A program made the translations under genes and the position numbers. A stretch of 64,000 nt of DNA from Flaccisagitta enflata (taxonomy: Eukaryota > Chaetognatha > Sagittoidea > Aphragmophora). Below are positions 34,035-43,926 of the stretch, one piece after another. The stretch is from contig OZ231128.1 in NCBI GenBank assembly GCA_965153355.1, positions 19,778,001 to 19,842,000 of the forward strand, in the 5' to 3' direction. The notes beneath the pieces were generated by a model. It had not been told where the DNA came from. It saw only the letters and a list, made by a program, of their open reading frames with translations, and did no database searches. Within the stretch, counting starts at the first letter, position 1, and each line of letters begins with the position of its first letter.

Positions 34035-34350
34035 TAAGGTGAGGAGTTGAGGTGGCGATGAGATGAGGAGTTAAGCAGGTGAGGAGTTGAGGGTGTGATG
34101 ATATAAGGTGGTGAGGGTTAGGAGTTGAGGGGGTGAGGAGTTGAGAGGGTGATGCGATGATGAGTTGAGGGGGTGATGAGATGAGGAGTTAAGGGGGTGA
34201 GGAGTTGAGGAGTTGAGTGGGTGATGAAATGAGGATTTTAAAGAGTGATGAGTTGAGCAGTTGAGGGGGTGATCAGATGAGGAGTTGAGAGGGTGATGAG
34301 ATGAGGAGTTGAGGGGGTGATGAGATGAGGAGTTGAGAGGCTGACAAGAT
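34035..34350. repeat. 24-bp minisatellite
   Basis: Imperfect tandem units of gatgagatgaggagttgagg plus gggt, about 12 copies, starting at the 3' LTR border. Confidence 0.92.
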
Positions 34351-35145
34351 AAAGTGTTGACACGAGCTGAGGAGGAGCTGATATCTGGCTATCTGCTACC
34401 ATTCATCTGTAAAGCATGAATTTGCGGGACATCATCAATAAAATTTGAGACTGAATTTGCAGGAGAGCTGCTCCTAAACGATTGAGCTACTAACTGATTG
34501 AAACTGAAAAAAAGGCATCTACAGACACGACCCAAATAAGAATTGAGGAAGGACCCAAATAAGAAGTGAGGAGGGACCCAAAGTTTTAGCAGCCCCCCAT
34601 CTAGCCTTTATGGCTGAAACAATTGTCTCACTTGTAGTGGCGCTTGACACCTTAGGTGGATACAATCGGCGCTACCTTGGCAATTTTTGAATTTCCACAG
34701 GTCTAGAACACCTCCGCATATTCAAAATTGGTGGAAAAAAATTACTTGAGCCATGTAAGCCCCCCCCCCACCCCCCCCCCCCCCCCCACACTTCTTATTA
34801 GGGTCCTGTCTGTAGACTATCTGGGAAATATGTTTGGAAACACATCTGAAGAGAGATATCTCAACTTCCCATTTACATAAATAAGCAAAATATATAACCA
34901 TTTTAATCTGCGTTGAAAAATCTGACGTAGCAAATATAGCCACTGACCCAAGTATGGTCCCATCTGATTACAGTAAAAAGCAACTTTTTCTAACCGGGAC
35001 TAATTCGGTTACTTAAGATTTGATCGTTCATGAGCAATTCTCTCCCAAAGTTAATGTTCCTTTTTAGGTGTCCCTATGTTTTTGGGCGAAATGATTGTAC
35101 CATTTAGACAAGTTACTCTACGTTCAATACTCATTTGCATGACAG
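34351..35145. other. Intergenic or intronic DNA
   Basis: A short direct repeat (ggacccaaataagaattgag, aggacccaaataagaagtgagg) near 34550 and a poly-C run at 34759-34788. It may be intron upstream of the LRR exon at 35146. Confidence 0.5.
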
Positions 35146-35271
35146 GAGTGGGACGTGGCTACGATGGATCGAAGGAAGATCGACATTGGAAATGGATTCT
35201 ATGGAATGTCACTAGCGGATCTAGATCTCATTGAACTTCCCCTATGCCTCTTCAAGGTGCAAGGCTTGAAG
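35146..35271 (+). CDS. LRR gene, internal exon
   Basis: An open exon of 42 codons between a splice acceptor (gacag|GAG) and donor (AAG|gtaaaa), phase 0 at both ends. It encodes EWDVATMDRRKIDIGNG... ending LIELPLCLFKVQGLK, the L-x-x-L-P-x-x-L-F pattern of a leucine-rich repeat. The LRR consensus continues directly into the next exon (ELDLSFN...), which supports both splice sites. LRR proteins bind other proteins; nothing here identifies the partner. The exon sits just outside the part of the inverted repeat visible at both ends of the window. A (GA)n array starts 10 bp after the donor. Confidence 0.7.
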
Positions 35272-35279
35272 GTAAAATG

Positions 35280-35281
<2 letters not shown>

Positions 35282-35354
<73 letters not shown>
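35282..35354. repeat. (GA)n microsatellite in intron
   Basis: About 36 GA units. Confidence 0.97.
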
Positions 35355-35358
<4 letters not shown>

Positions 35359-35550
35359 AAATATTTCTAATGCCTACAAAATTTTCAAAATGTAGCTTCA
35401 CTATAGGTTTGTAACGATGTGACCTGCGCCAGTAAAGCTCAACTCTGAACAAAAAGGCACACTGTTAAGAGATGTGCATCTATAGAAATTCTATGATTGA
35501 ATAATGTCATAAATATTTTTTCCTTTTGTATTTCAATTGTTTAACTGAAG

Positions 35551-35643
35551 GAGCTGGATTTATCGTTCAACGAGGACCTTGATAGTCTTGCTGGCATCAA
35601 AGCTTTGGCTGGGTTGACTTCTCTAAACATCGATGGTTGCAAG
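35551..35643 (+). CDS. LRR gene, next exon
   Basis: A 31-codon exon between acceptor (ctgaag|GAG) and donor (AAG|gtaaga), phase 0. It encodes ELDLSFNEDLDSLAGIKAL... ending LTSLNIDGCK, one and a half leucine-rich repeats with the LxLxxN signature. Spliced to the previous exon it keeps LRR register. About 50 bp further (35697-35745) lies a decayed near-copy of its second half (gcatcaaagctt, tctaaacctcgg), a pseudo-exon from a local duplication. The next exon by synteny with the right arm would be near 36,325, but there the sequence is degraded. The family is clear; orthology is unknown. Confidence 0.7.
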
Positions 35644-36018
35644 GTAAGATACTATTGGATACATGGGCAAGGTCAGTGACCTCAAAAGTCTGACTTGCAT
35701 CAAAGCTTAGGTCGGACTACTCTAAACCTCGGTGGGTGAGGTCATTGCAGTCATATAGGTCATATAGGTCATAGGCAGCAATGCGAATAATCAAAATTTG
35801 CTAGACTGAACCACATTTGCTGGACTGAACCACCAACTTACCTATAAATGCATTCTTAATTTCTTAAACTGGTGTGATTGTGCGAACGCATTCTCTCTCA
35901 TCTGGTGTTGTGCTTTATAAATACTACTTTGTAAAGCTTTAAAAGATTTCATTCATAAACTTCGAATCCAGATGTTCGAAACATTAACTAGACGGTCATT
36001 CAGAAAATTTTAATTCAT

Positions 36019-36186
36019 TTGCTTTCTCGTAAGCTTTCAGCCACACGTTTTACGGTTTACGCAATCATGTCGCAATACTCAATTGATGGTTGCGTTGGCT
36101 CAACCGTTCCCATCTCTGATTTTGTCCATGAGCGTCTCTCAGTCTGGCATGTCATAATCTGTTTGTCTGTTTGTTTTTGTGTTGGT

Positions 36187-36190
<4 letters not shown>
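36019..36190 (+). other. Conserved non-repetitive block shared by both arms
   Basis: An open stretch (MLSRKLSATRFTVYAIMSQY...) is preserved in both arms with one substitution (V/I). It runs straight into a TC array, lacks recognisable domains and lies in the presumed LRR intron, so I treat it as non-coding. Confidence 0.4.
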
Positions 36191-36225
<35 letters not shown>

Positions 36226-36292
36226 CTCTCTCTAACTCTCTCTATTACGCCACTTTTATTCTTTGGTGATAATGATTATCTCAAAGTTGTCT

Positions 36293-36322
<30 letters not shown>
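36189..36322. repeat. (TC)n arrays
   Basis: TC 36189-36245 and 36299-36322. The right arm has the equivalent GA arrays at 63538-63622 and 63727-63800. The clean-to-noisy change of the left arm occurs here. Confidence 0.93.
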
Positions 36323-36323
<1 letters not shown>

Positions 36324-36324
36324 G

Positions 36325-36480
36325 TCGCTTACGCATCTTCAGATTTGATCTGAGGAGTACGGACGAATGCCCGTCCAGGATGGCCCCACAAATTCCGAAC
36401 ACGATCTAGGCTCCCAACCCTGAGTCCCGATTCATATAACGCACAAGAATCATCAATATAGTCCAACATTATAATAATAG
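36325..36480 (+). pseudogene. Degraded copy of the LRR exon at 63348-63507
   Basis: Starts cagatttgatctgaggag against cagatttctgatctggagg in the right arm and ends gcacaagaatcatcaatata against gctaaaagaattgccatcag. Indels destroy the reading frame. In the artifact reading this is sequencing noise and not a real pseudogene. Confidence 0.6.
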
Positions 36481-37224
36481 AAATAGCAAATTTCGTTCGC
36501 TTGATGAGCAGGTGAAACGAATGGTTGATAATTATCCGACATTATCTTGCCATCTGTGGCGTTTTTTCGATTTCACCGAAATACGTCATAAATTAAATAA
36601 ATAATACCAGGAGACGACCGACACTCAGGCGGCTGGCATCGAAAACCAGGCTGAACAGAGAAATCGCCTGCGGGGAATTGAATTGGGATAGTTGTCAGCT
36701 TCCTTTTGTTGTCCAGTGATAGTAATCATCTGAGCTGCAGGGTTGCTAGCCATTTTGACTGCCCTCACTTCGTAATAAAACATTGCCTTAGCCGATGAAG
36801 AATGATAATGCAGCTTTTCTAGCTTAATTAGTGCAGTTTGTTCAGGCATTCATCCAGTCGTCACGCACTTCGCCCACACATCACTTGTTGAAATGGTCTG
36901 TTAAATATTGTCTCCATTATTTAACGTCTGCATCATGACCAAATTTCGCAAGAATGATGAGATGAGTATGATAGGAGTGACTGGGATGGATGGATGCCAC
37001 ACAGGCTGCAAACAGACAAGGCAGGGAAAAAAAGACATAAAAAGGCAAAGAAAAGATATGCAAAAAGAAAATACGATCATAGAAACTAATGACATTGCTA
37101 AAGAAGAAGTAGTACAGTGGTCGATACTCAGACGTTGCGATATTTTTATCATTTCATTTTATTTCATTTTCATATTTTATTTCATTATTTCATTGTTTCA
37201 TTTCATTTTCATTTTTCATTCATC
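36481..37224 (+). other. Degraded counterpart of 62,600-63,300
   Basis: Shares aaacagacaaggcagggaaa, aaaaaagacataaaaaggca and catctgagctgcagg with the right arm. Only one arm of the foldback element at 62,612-62,988 is well preserved. No gene. Confidence 0.6.
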
Positions 37225-37380
37225 TCCACTATTTCCATTCATTCATTCATTCATTCATTCACCCATCATTCATCTTCATTCATCTTCACTTCATCATTCA
37301 CCATTCATTCACCATTCATTCATTCATTCATCCATTCATTCCACATTCACTATTCATTCACCACTATTCATTTCATCATT
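37225..37380. repeat. (ATTC)n-like array, irregular
   Basis: Irregular cattcattcatc units, the noisy counterpart of the regular (AATG)n array at 62,334-62,575. Confidence 0.85.
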
Positions 37381-38605
37381 TTGATTTGATTTTCATCTCA
37401 TTGCTTTTCTTCTTAAACCATGACATTACCTCAAATTCAACTAACAGCCTCGAATTTACATGAACATTTGAAGAACTGCGTTTCCACAGAAAATTGATGA
37501 AAAAAATTTGACTCAATCACATTTTTTGCAAGAAGAATCTTACTGAGTATTATACGAGAAAATATGTTTTAAATGACAAACCATTCGCATTGGTGGTAAC
37601 TTATAATACTTGTCTTAACGCGCTGATATTTACCACAAACAGAAACGACCATACGCCTTATTCACGACATACCATTTTTTACTATCGATGATTGTTATGA
37701 ATATTGTGCAATATGAAAACTAATACCCACAAAAAATGATAATATCATGCATTTACCGTTTTGCTCATATCTGTTATAGGTATATAACACCCACTGACAA
37801 TTTGAAATCTCAATTATTCCAATATATTCATTTTCAACTTTATAAACATTGCATACAAATAACTTATTCATCAGTTAATGTTATTGTAGTTAAGATTTCA
37901 TTCATTGCAATGTTCCAACACGTTATTGATGAATGGTGGTTTATGACACGCAACTCTATAAGAGGCTTTGTCTGTCTGTCGGCGTTACGTTACGCCGAGC
38001 GGTGCAAAACGCGCTTCGCCTCGTTCACCCGTCCACCCGATGTGCCGTGTACCTGTTACCAGAATGTCGTATTAAAATTATAAGAAGAAAGAAAATCAAG
38101 GTGAAAAAGGGAATGACAGCACCACGTGAGCGGTGGTCGCGCAGTGATTTAACAGAAGTGAATGAACATGTGTACCGAAAGTTTTTACGCTGATATATAA
38201 AAAGAACTCAATCATACCCAATATGCTGTCAATCAGCATATTAGCACGCGTGAAATGAGATAGTTATTTGACTAAGAATTATTTGCATTTGTGGGCATTA
38301 TGTTAAGGTCGAAATTGCAAAGTATGTAATATGAATGTTGTGGAGATTGCGAACACTTAAATCATAGCAATTGATAACACGAATACACGATATACGATAA
38401 CAAGCGCCAACCGCAAGAAAGAAATGACATAACTTTGAAAATGGATATGCTGAAAATGATATAGGTGATAACGTTTTTTCTTTAATGCACCGTTCACTGT
38501 TATTTAGTCACGCATGACGGCAGCAAGGAAACACAGTTAATTATTATTTTGTATCACATAGACAATATAGTGATTGTTTTGTGACAAATCTGAAATCTAG
38601 TTTAG
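37381..38605 (+). other. Degraded counterpart of 60,780-62,270
   Basis: 37,410-37,600 is a frame-broken version of the LRR-like terminal exon (shared cagaaaattgatgaaaaaa, tatacgagaaaatatg). 37,945-38,055 corresponds to the HINE-like element at 61,488-61,653, with only fragments of its ends. No intact gene. Confidence 0.6.
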
Positions 38606-38685
38606 TTTTAGTTTGCCTAGTTTAGCTTTTGTGTACAAACCTGAAACTTATTTCCTTGTATCTGTTTGTTCTTTGAAATGCTTGT

Positions 38686-38689
<4 letters not shown>

Positions 38690-38717
<28 letters not shown>

Positions 38718-38770
38718 TGTTCTTTTTTTCTTTTTTTTTTTGTTCTTTTTTTTTTTTTTTGCTTTTGTTT
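38690..38770. repeat. Poly-T / TTTTC tract
   Basis: Homopolymer-rich tract matching the poly-A tract at 60,612-60,700. The left arm changes from noisy to clean at about this point. Confidence 0.95.
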
Positions 38771-38839
38771 TGTTTTTAGGAATAGTGCAAAATTTGTGAG
38801 ATTGGAGTTGGAATAAATTGCAAATTAAAAGTGTGAAAA

Positions 38840-39970
38840 TCAGCGAGTTTCTCCCCGCGTGTTGGTTCCACATGAAAAGGTTCTCCTCACATTGGCGAAG
38901 AGAGCCAAATATCCAGTGAAGTATAACAAAGTTCCAAAGGTTATGATTGTGGCGGTCAGGCAAACCTCGAACTTTTTTGTCACAAGAATGAAGGGCAGGC
39001 AGTTCAAACTATTAGTTGGATTGAATGCATGATAGATTTTCGCAATGACTGATGATATTTCTTGAAAACTAAAAAAAAGATTCAAAAATACTGGAATGAG
39101 AGTAAATCTGAATAGTCGTCGTTGCATATCATGTTTCGACCTTTGACCGGTTAATTTTGACGACTCGGCTAAACTGCGTCTAATGGAAAGAGCCATTCTT
39201 ACGATAATCACGGAGTAAGCCACCTTCGAAACGACATAATTGCCCACGTCGATACACTCGATCCATAGGATGATACGATATTTTTGGCCGCGCGTTCTGT
39301 GAAGGTCTTTGATCTCGTACATGGTCGAAAATAAATAGTCAACCAATATTTTGACTAAACAATCGCTCACCAGAAAGAAACTCAACAGCGAACCTTTGAA
39401 GATTATTTTGAGTAAATTGGCGATTTCGGTAAATTCTTCGTATTGAAAGGGTTTGCAGACCATCACGTAGATATCTAGACTTTGCAAGAAGGAAAACAGA
39501 TAATACTCGTGATAGATGAAATAACTGACAAACTCGTACCAGTGCCTGACAAATCGAACTGACGGTACGCTTCTGGTAGAACCTAGAAATGGCTCCATTT
39601 CCTCTTCGAGATCCGAGGGTGAATAACGAAGCAAGGAGGAGATAGGAGCGTCATTGGTGACACCCTCGTAGATGACCAGCAGAGTGAGAAAAGCCATGAT
39701 GCAAGCTTGTTGCAGTATAATGATGATTTTCTTCAATCCTTTGACGTGGTTGGCGATGGTCGGGATAAAGACGATTGATGTGAGCATGGAAATACAGAGC
39801 ATGATCCCGGTCACTCGCAGAATCAATGCCTTTTCACTTTCGTACTCTTCCTCACATCCGATCTTATCATGAACTGAACGTAAAAACAAAGTAATTTGCA
39901 TTACCACGAGTTTTTTTTCGAAATCTATATAGTTCGGCCTATCACATGACAGGAAAATTTGACTCCTCAA
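38840..39970 (-). CDS. Seven-transmembrane receptor-like protein, left-arm copy
   Basis: A 376-residue frame that appears identical to the copy at 59414-60544 except Thr54 (Ala there; ACC/GCC), by eye. Hydrophobic segments near residues 48-74, 80-103, 146-172, 186-213, 236-262, 285-310 and 335-360 predict seven membrane passes. At the end of segment 3, LDIYVMVCKPFQY resembles the DRY..C.P..Y motif of rhodopsin-like receptors, with DIY at 166-168 replacing DRY. Segment 7 ends GYLALFANVRRTF, similar in position to NPxxY plus helix 8. It probably sits in the plasma membrane as a divergent sensory or peptide receptor; the ligand is unknown. A polypyrimidine tract and CAG at about residue 32 offer an alternative exon start at Val33. 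If the inverted repeat is an assembly artifact this is the same gene as the right copy. Confidence 0.7.
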   Translation of the reverse strand: MRSQIFLSCDRPNYIDFEKKLVVMQITLFLRSVHDKIGCEEEYESEKALILRVTGIMLCISMLTSIVFIPTIANHVKGLKKIIIILQQACIMAFLTLLVIYEGVTNDAPISSLLRYSPSDLEEEMEPFLGSTRSVPSVRFVRHWYEFVSYFIYHEYYLFSFLQSLDIYVMVCKPFQYEEFTEIANLLKIIFKGSLLSFFLVSDCLVKILVDYLFSTMYEIKDLHRTRGQKYRIILWIECIDVGNYVVSKVAYSVIIVRMALSIRRSLAESSKLTGQRSKHDMQRRLFRFTLIPVFLNLFFSFQEISSVIAKIYHAFNPTNSLNCLPFILVTKKFEVCLTATIITFGTLLYFTGYLALFANVRRTFSCGTNTRGETR

Positions 39971-40059
39971 ATGAGAGGAAATCCCAACAGGAAAAAGAAT
40001 CTGCTGTTGAAATTGGAGAGGAATTCACAACTGCGACTCTCCGAGATCTGTGTGATTAC

Positions 40060-40190
40060 CCCAAAGGTTTTTTTTACATTTCAATCGTTATCAATTATGA
40101 CATGACCAACGGACCAACTATCCGATGGAAAGACATGACCCCTTACAAAGATGCGAGAACGCAGCTAAACACTAAGGAAACAAAATGTGA
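40060..40190 (+). mobile_element. Decayed dispersed-element 3' end near the receptor
   Basis: accaacggaccaactatccg then acaaagatgcgagaacgcag plus CTAAA resembles the family C 3' hairpin (GATGCG...CGCAGC). Present equally in the right arm (59,195-59,285, minus). Confidence 0.45.
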
Positions 40191-40451
40191 ATCTGACTTC
40201 ACATTGAATTGATTTACCAAGTTGCATTCCATTTGTGATGTTTCCTTGTAGAAGGTAATCTTCCTTCTTCTGAATCTCCTTTTCTTTGTGATAATTGAAA
40301 ATATTTTTGCAAAAATTGACAGAAAATTTGCACAGGAAAAACTGTTTAAAAAGAAAGGGAGTGCAAAAATCTTTGTTGACTTAGCTGGCAAAATGCAGCA
40401 TTTGTTTGAATGAGTCAGGGTTGTCTGTCAAAATCTTTGTTTTTCTCTAGT

Positions 40452-40455
<4 letters not shown>

Positions 40456-40513
<58 letters not shown>

Positions 40514-40618
40514 ATGCTTGATTTTACATTTGAGAAAACAGTTGAGTTTCTCATTATCGATGTCTTTGAGAAAGAAGTCTTGATCAAAATGGAATGCAAT
40601 GAATATTGCAGCATAGAC

Positions 40619-40705
<87 letters not shown>
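40456..40705. repeat. (TC)n - 110 bp - (GA)n mirror pair
   Basis: TC 40456-40511 and GA 40621-40705 flank a 110-bp unique block, so the flanks can pair. The same arrangement is in the right arm (58676-58728 and 58839-58942) with different lengths. Confidence 0.9.
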
Positions 40706-40713
<8 letters not shown>

Positions 40714-40913
40714 GAGAGAACGAGAGCAATAATCAATATTTATCAACCTTGATGACGTCCAATTTCTGACAAGTTTTTTATTCATAAGAGGGCCAAATCT
40801 TTGTAAAATTGTCCAAATTAAAGCTTAAAAACTCAAGGCATGCCCGTGAAGACCTCATTTTTGCCATGGAAATCCTAAATTCTGTTCTGAGAAACTCAAT
40901 ACTGGGATAACAA

Positions 40914-41111
40914 GGCCGGATACACGGCTACCAAAGTCGCGTGCGGGTGGGCAGGGGCCATATTTGAGGTCACTAGACCATATGGGCAGGAGCATCGAGG
41001 TCAAATGATAAAAATCATTAATAAGTAAAGTGTGACAGACTAACCGACCAACCGACCAACCGACCGGCCAACGGACAAAGTGGGGTGTAGAGTCGCGTGC
41101 ACGCGACTAAA
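40914..41111 (+). mobile_element. HINE-like element, family A, intact (left arm)
   Basis: Starts AACAAGGCCGGATACACGGC. GTCGCGTGC (40936-40944) is exactly complementary to GCACGCGAC (41099-41107). CCGACCAA core, TAAAAA end. It lies in a clean patch and matches the right-arm copy at 58,295-58,502. Confidence 0.82.
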
Positions 41112-41411
41112 AACCTGGCCTTTAAGAGCAAGATTCCAGCCACTGATTATTTCACATGGCCTTACCTGAGACGGAATAAGTAGCAAAAGAACAATTTTGT
41201 CGATGGATACTACGCCGATTCAAGAACACCCAATTTTCGATTTGAACAGCGACAATGGGCGAAAGTTGTTGATTTTTGTTAGAATAACAATATCTGAAAA
41301 TTTCAGTGTCCTCAATTAACGATACCAAAAAGCATATTGGATTTGAAAATTTGGAAAAAAGGCAAATATAAGTTATTCTATTTAATCTTTTTTTTCAGTT
41401 GCAATCTTAGC

Positions 41412-41414
<3 letters not shown>

Positions 41415-41476
<62 letters not shown>

Positions 41477-41482
41477 TGTGTG
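41415..41482. repeat. (GT)n microsatellite
   Basis: About 33 GT units. The right arm has (CA)n 57842-57984. The left arm turns noisy immediately inward of this array. Confidence 0.97.
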
Positions 41483-43300
41483 CTGCATGCATGTATAAAT
41501 GTGTGTTAAGACTGTGTTATATACATTATGTCCTGTTAATTACAACTATAAATCATATTTTTCATACTTAGTATGGATGAAAACACATTGTAGCAAACAC
41601 TGTTTTCTTCCACCAATCATTCTGTGAATGATATTCCAGATCTCAGTACAAAGTTTAACAATATCCAGACTCTTTCTATTCTGATAAAGCAAGGCCAAAA
41701 AGTATTAAACAGCCTATTTTCTTTTGTCACATTGTACCATATTATGATAAACATCAGGGCCACTGTTTTTCCACGTATAGGTCATTTTTATACCATTACA
41801 TCCCTAAGAGCATCTGATGTATGACTGACATTTATTATGCAAATACCATAGCTGATTTGTTAAAATTTATTAAATATCTCATTCTGACATAAGAATATAA
41901 TTATACACAAAATTTTTTAATATGATAAAGGAATTTTTTTTTCCTCTATGTCATGTCATAAATTATTAAATTTCAGAATTTTACGCCATTTAAATTTCGA
42001 GATATTGATTTTTTAGTTAATTTATCGGTTACCACCCGTCACACCACGCCACCAGGTTTTTCACAAAATTTCATATATTCGGTCGTTCGCTATTTAAGCG
42101 ACTCATTACACTGAAGATCACCCGATGCACCGTACTGCGATGATGCAACTATCACACCATGCTATTTTTACCGTTAATCACCAGCAACATTTTTTCGCCG
42201 CCCGCTTCAGAGAAATGTTCGTTATCCACCCAGACTCAGTCTCTTTCCATCTCAACGCTTGTGCTGACGTCTTGCGTATCACGTGAAATAATTTTCGCAC
42301 CATTCCGCTCATTTTTTTGTAGCCCTAGCGGCAGATAACCAGAACACAAAGAATTCATTATGTACATCCATCCATCTCACCCATAGTCTCCCCAGATTAA
42401 AATTCAATCATCTTCTTCGAAACAAATTCAAATTGCTGGCTCACTTCTGTTTTTTGGCCCACTGCGCCAGTTGGCCCACCCAAAGTTTGTTGTCTAACTT
42501 CAGCTGTTGGCTCAAACCCAGTTTATTACCAAATCTCCAGTTCGTTGGCAAATTTGCCTTCTTTTGCTTCCGAACGCCAGCGCTCACCAGCTCGCCAACT
42601 GGTGCTCAATGCACCATGTTTAAAGATATAGTCCATCAATCCCTTAAGATCGTCACGAAGATTAAAGACCAAACATCCCCAAACCACAGAGGGCAAGGCC
42701 TGTGCCACGCTTGGGCAGCGGTCTTTATGTGACACAGAACACAGAGCCCATTCGTCATCTGTCCCCAGCCCCCAGGCCCATATCAGGCCTCTTAGACCAA
42801 ATCAGACTATCAGCCTCACCACCCAACCCACTGGCTCACAGACCTGGGCTCCCAGGCCCAACAGGCCTCCAGCCCCGCCTGTTCAACCGGCTTTCTCATT
42901 GTGGCCACTGTCTTTCTTGGCTCCTCAACAGGCCTCGTAAGCCTTAACGTTCCTGTAGCCCAAACCACGCCCTGTTAGCCCGCTGTTCCAGCTTTAACCA
43001 GTTATTGCCCAATTATCTCAGATTAATCGAAATCTTCCAGACAGGATGAGAAACAATTTGCAGCTTCACACGTCTTTCGGTTTTCCCAGACACAAAGCAG
43101 GGCACGTTGACTGACAGCTGGCGACTTGGCCTGACACCCAGCAGGCAATGGCATCATGCATTTACAGGCTGAACAATCTTTTCAGACCTGAACAGTTTCT
43201 TCATGCTTGCCAAGGAAGCCAGACATTGAAATTTAAGAGAGTTAATGTCATTAAGAGGACAGCACTGGCCTGAGCTGATTAACGTTTGGGAGGGCCTGAC
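41483..43300 (+). other. Degraded counterpart of 55,500-57,840
   Basis: Shares ttttcttccaccaatcattc, acagcctattttct and tgatttgttaaaa with the right arm. 42,430-43,060 is a garbled version of the family G elements at 55.8-56.8 kb (tatcaggcctcttaga, tttcagacctgaac). Apparent open frames here are by-products. Confidence 0.65.
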
Positions 43301-43304
43301 GCTC

Positions 43305-43432
43305 TTTCACACACACACACACACACACCCTACCACTACCACTGCCACTCACTACCACCACCACTACTCACACTCACTCACTCACTCACACACACGCACG
43401 CACGCACGCACATACACACACACACACAAAAA
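43305..43432. repeat. (CA)n / (CTCA)n compound microsatellite
   Basis: CA, CCACTA and CTCACTCA units. The right-arm counterpart is the regular (GTGA)n at 55,388-55,508. Confidence 0.93.
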
Positions 43433-43751
43433 AAAAAACTAAGATGGCAATTAAGGAATATAAATGATAAAAAAGTGACACTATTTTGATAGCTTCATTT
43501 TCCAAAATTTCAAATCTAATATGCTTTTTGGTTTTGATTATTGAGGGCACTGAAATTTTAAGGGAATGCTTTTCTGATGAGAATCAACAAATTTAGCCTA
43601 TTGTCGCCATCAACATTGAAAATTGGGTGTTCTTAAATTGGCGTAATGGATACTTACTTCAGATTTCAGACTTTGATGATTGTGAAATGTTTGCACTAGA
43701 GAGAGAGAGAAAGGTTTAAATACTGGAAGAGGAAAATAAGAGAAGGCGAAA

Positions 43752-43926
43752 TGCCGTAATTCCTTCAATTAGCGCCCCGGTGAAGAAAGAAAGATTTTTT
43801 TTCCAATGAAAAAAGCAGATACTAAGACAGACTATTATAAGTTTTTTAAAGTAATGATTTCTTGAAAATGAATATCAAATTCACAAGCAGGGAGGGGGGA
43901 GCGCTAATTAGAAGAATTGCATTACT
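43752..43926. mobile_element. GCGCTAATT MITE, left-arm copy
   Basis: Ends TGCCGTAATTCCTTCAATTA and ...gcgctaattagaagaattgc are inverted. C-run/G-run subtermini as in the element at 16,333. Nearly identical to 54,890-55,066. Confidence 0.65.

Noticed and set aside
36019-36348. 109-residue frame ending in TC array (also 63646-63978)
   Set aside because: Half of it is the microsatellite; the rest is conserved between arms merely because of the inverted repeat.
39946-40212. 88-residue frame antisense and upstream of the receptor (also at 59172-59438)
   Set aside because: Conserved between arms only because the DNA is the same; its 3' part is a decayed dispersed-element end and its other end overlaps the receptor N-terminus.
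40143-40391. 82-residue frame shared by both arms (also 58993-59241)
   Set aside because: No domain, includes the decayed element end, and no splice signals link it to the receptor.
40514-40620. Possible exon between TC and GA arrays (acceptor CTCTCTCAG)
   Set aside because: The AG is the edge of the TC array, there is no donor, and the peptide has no recognisable family.
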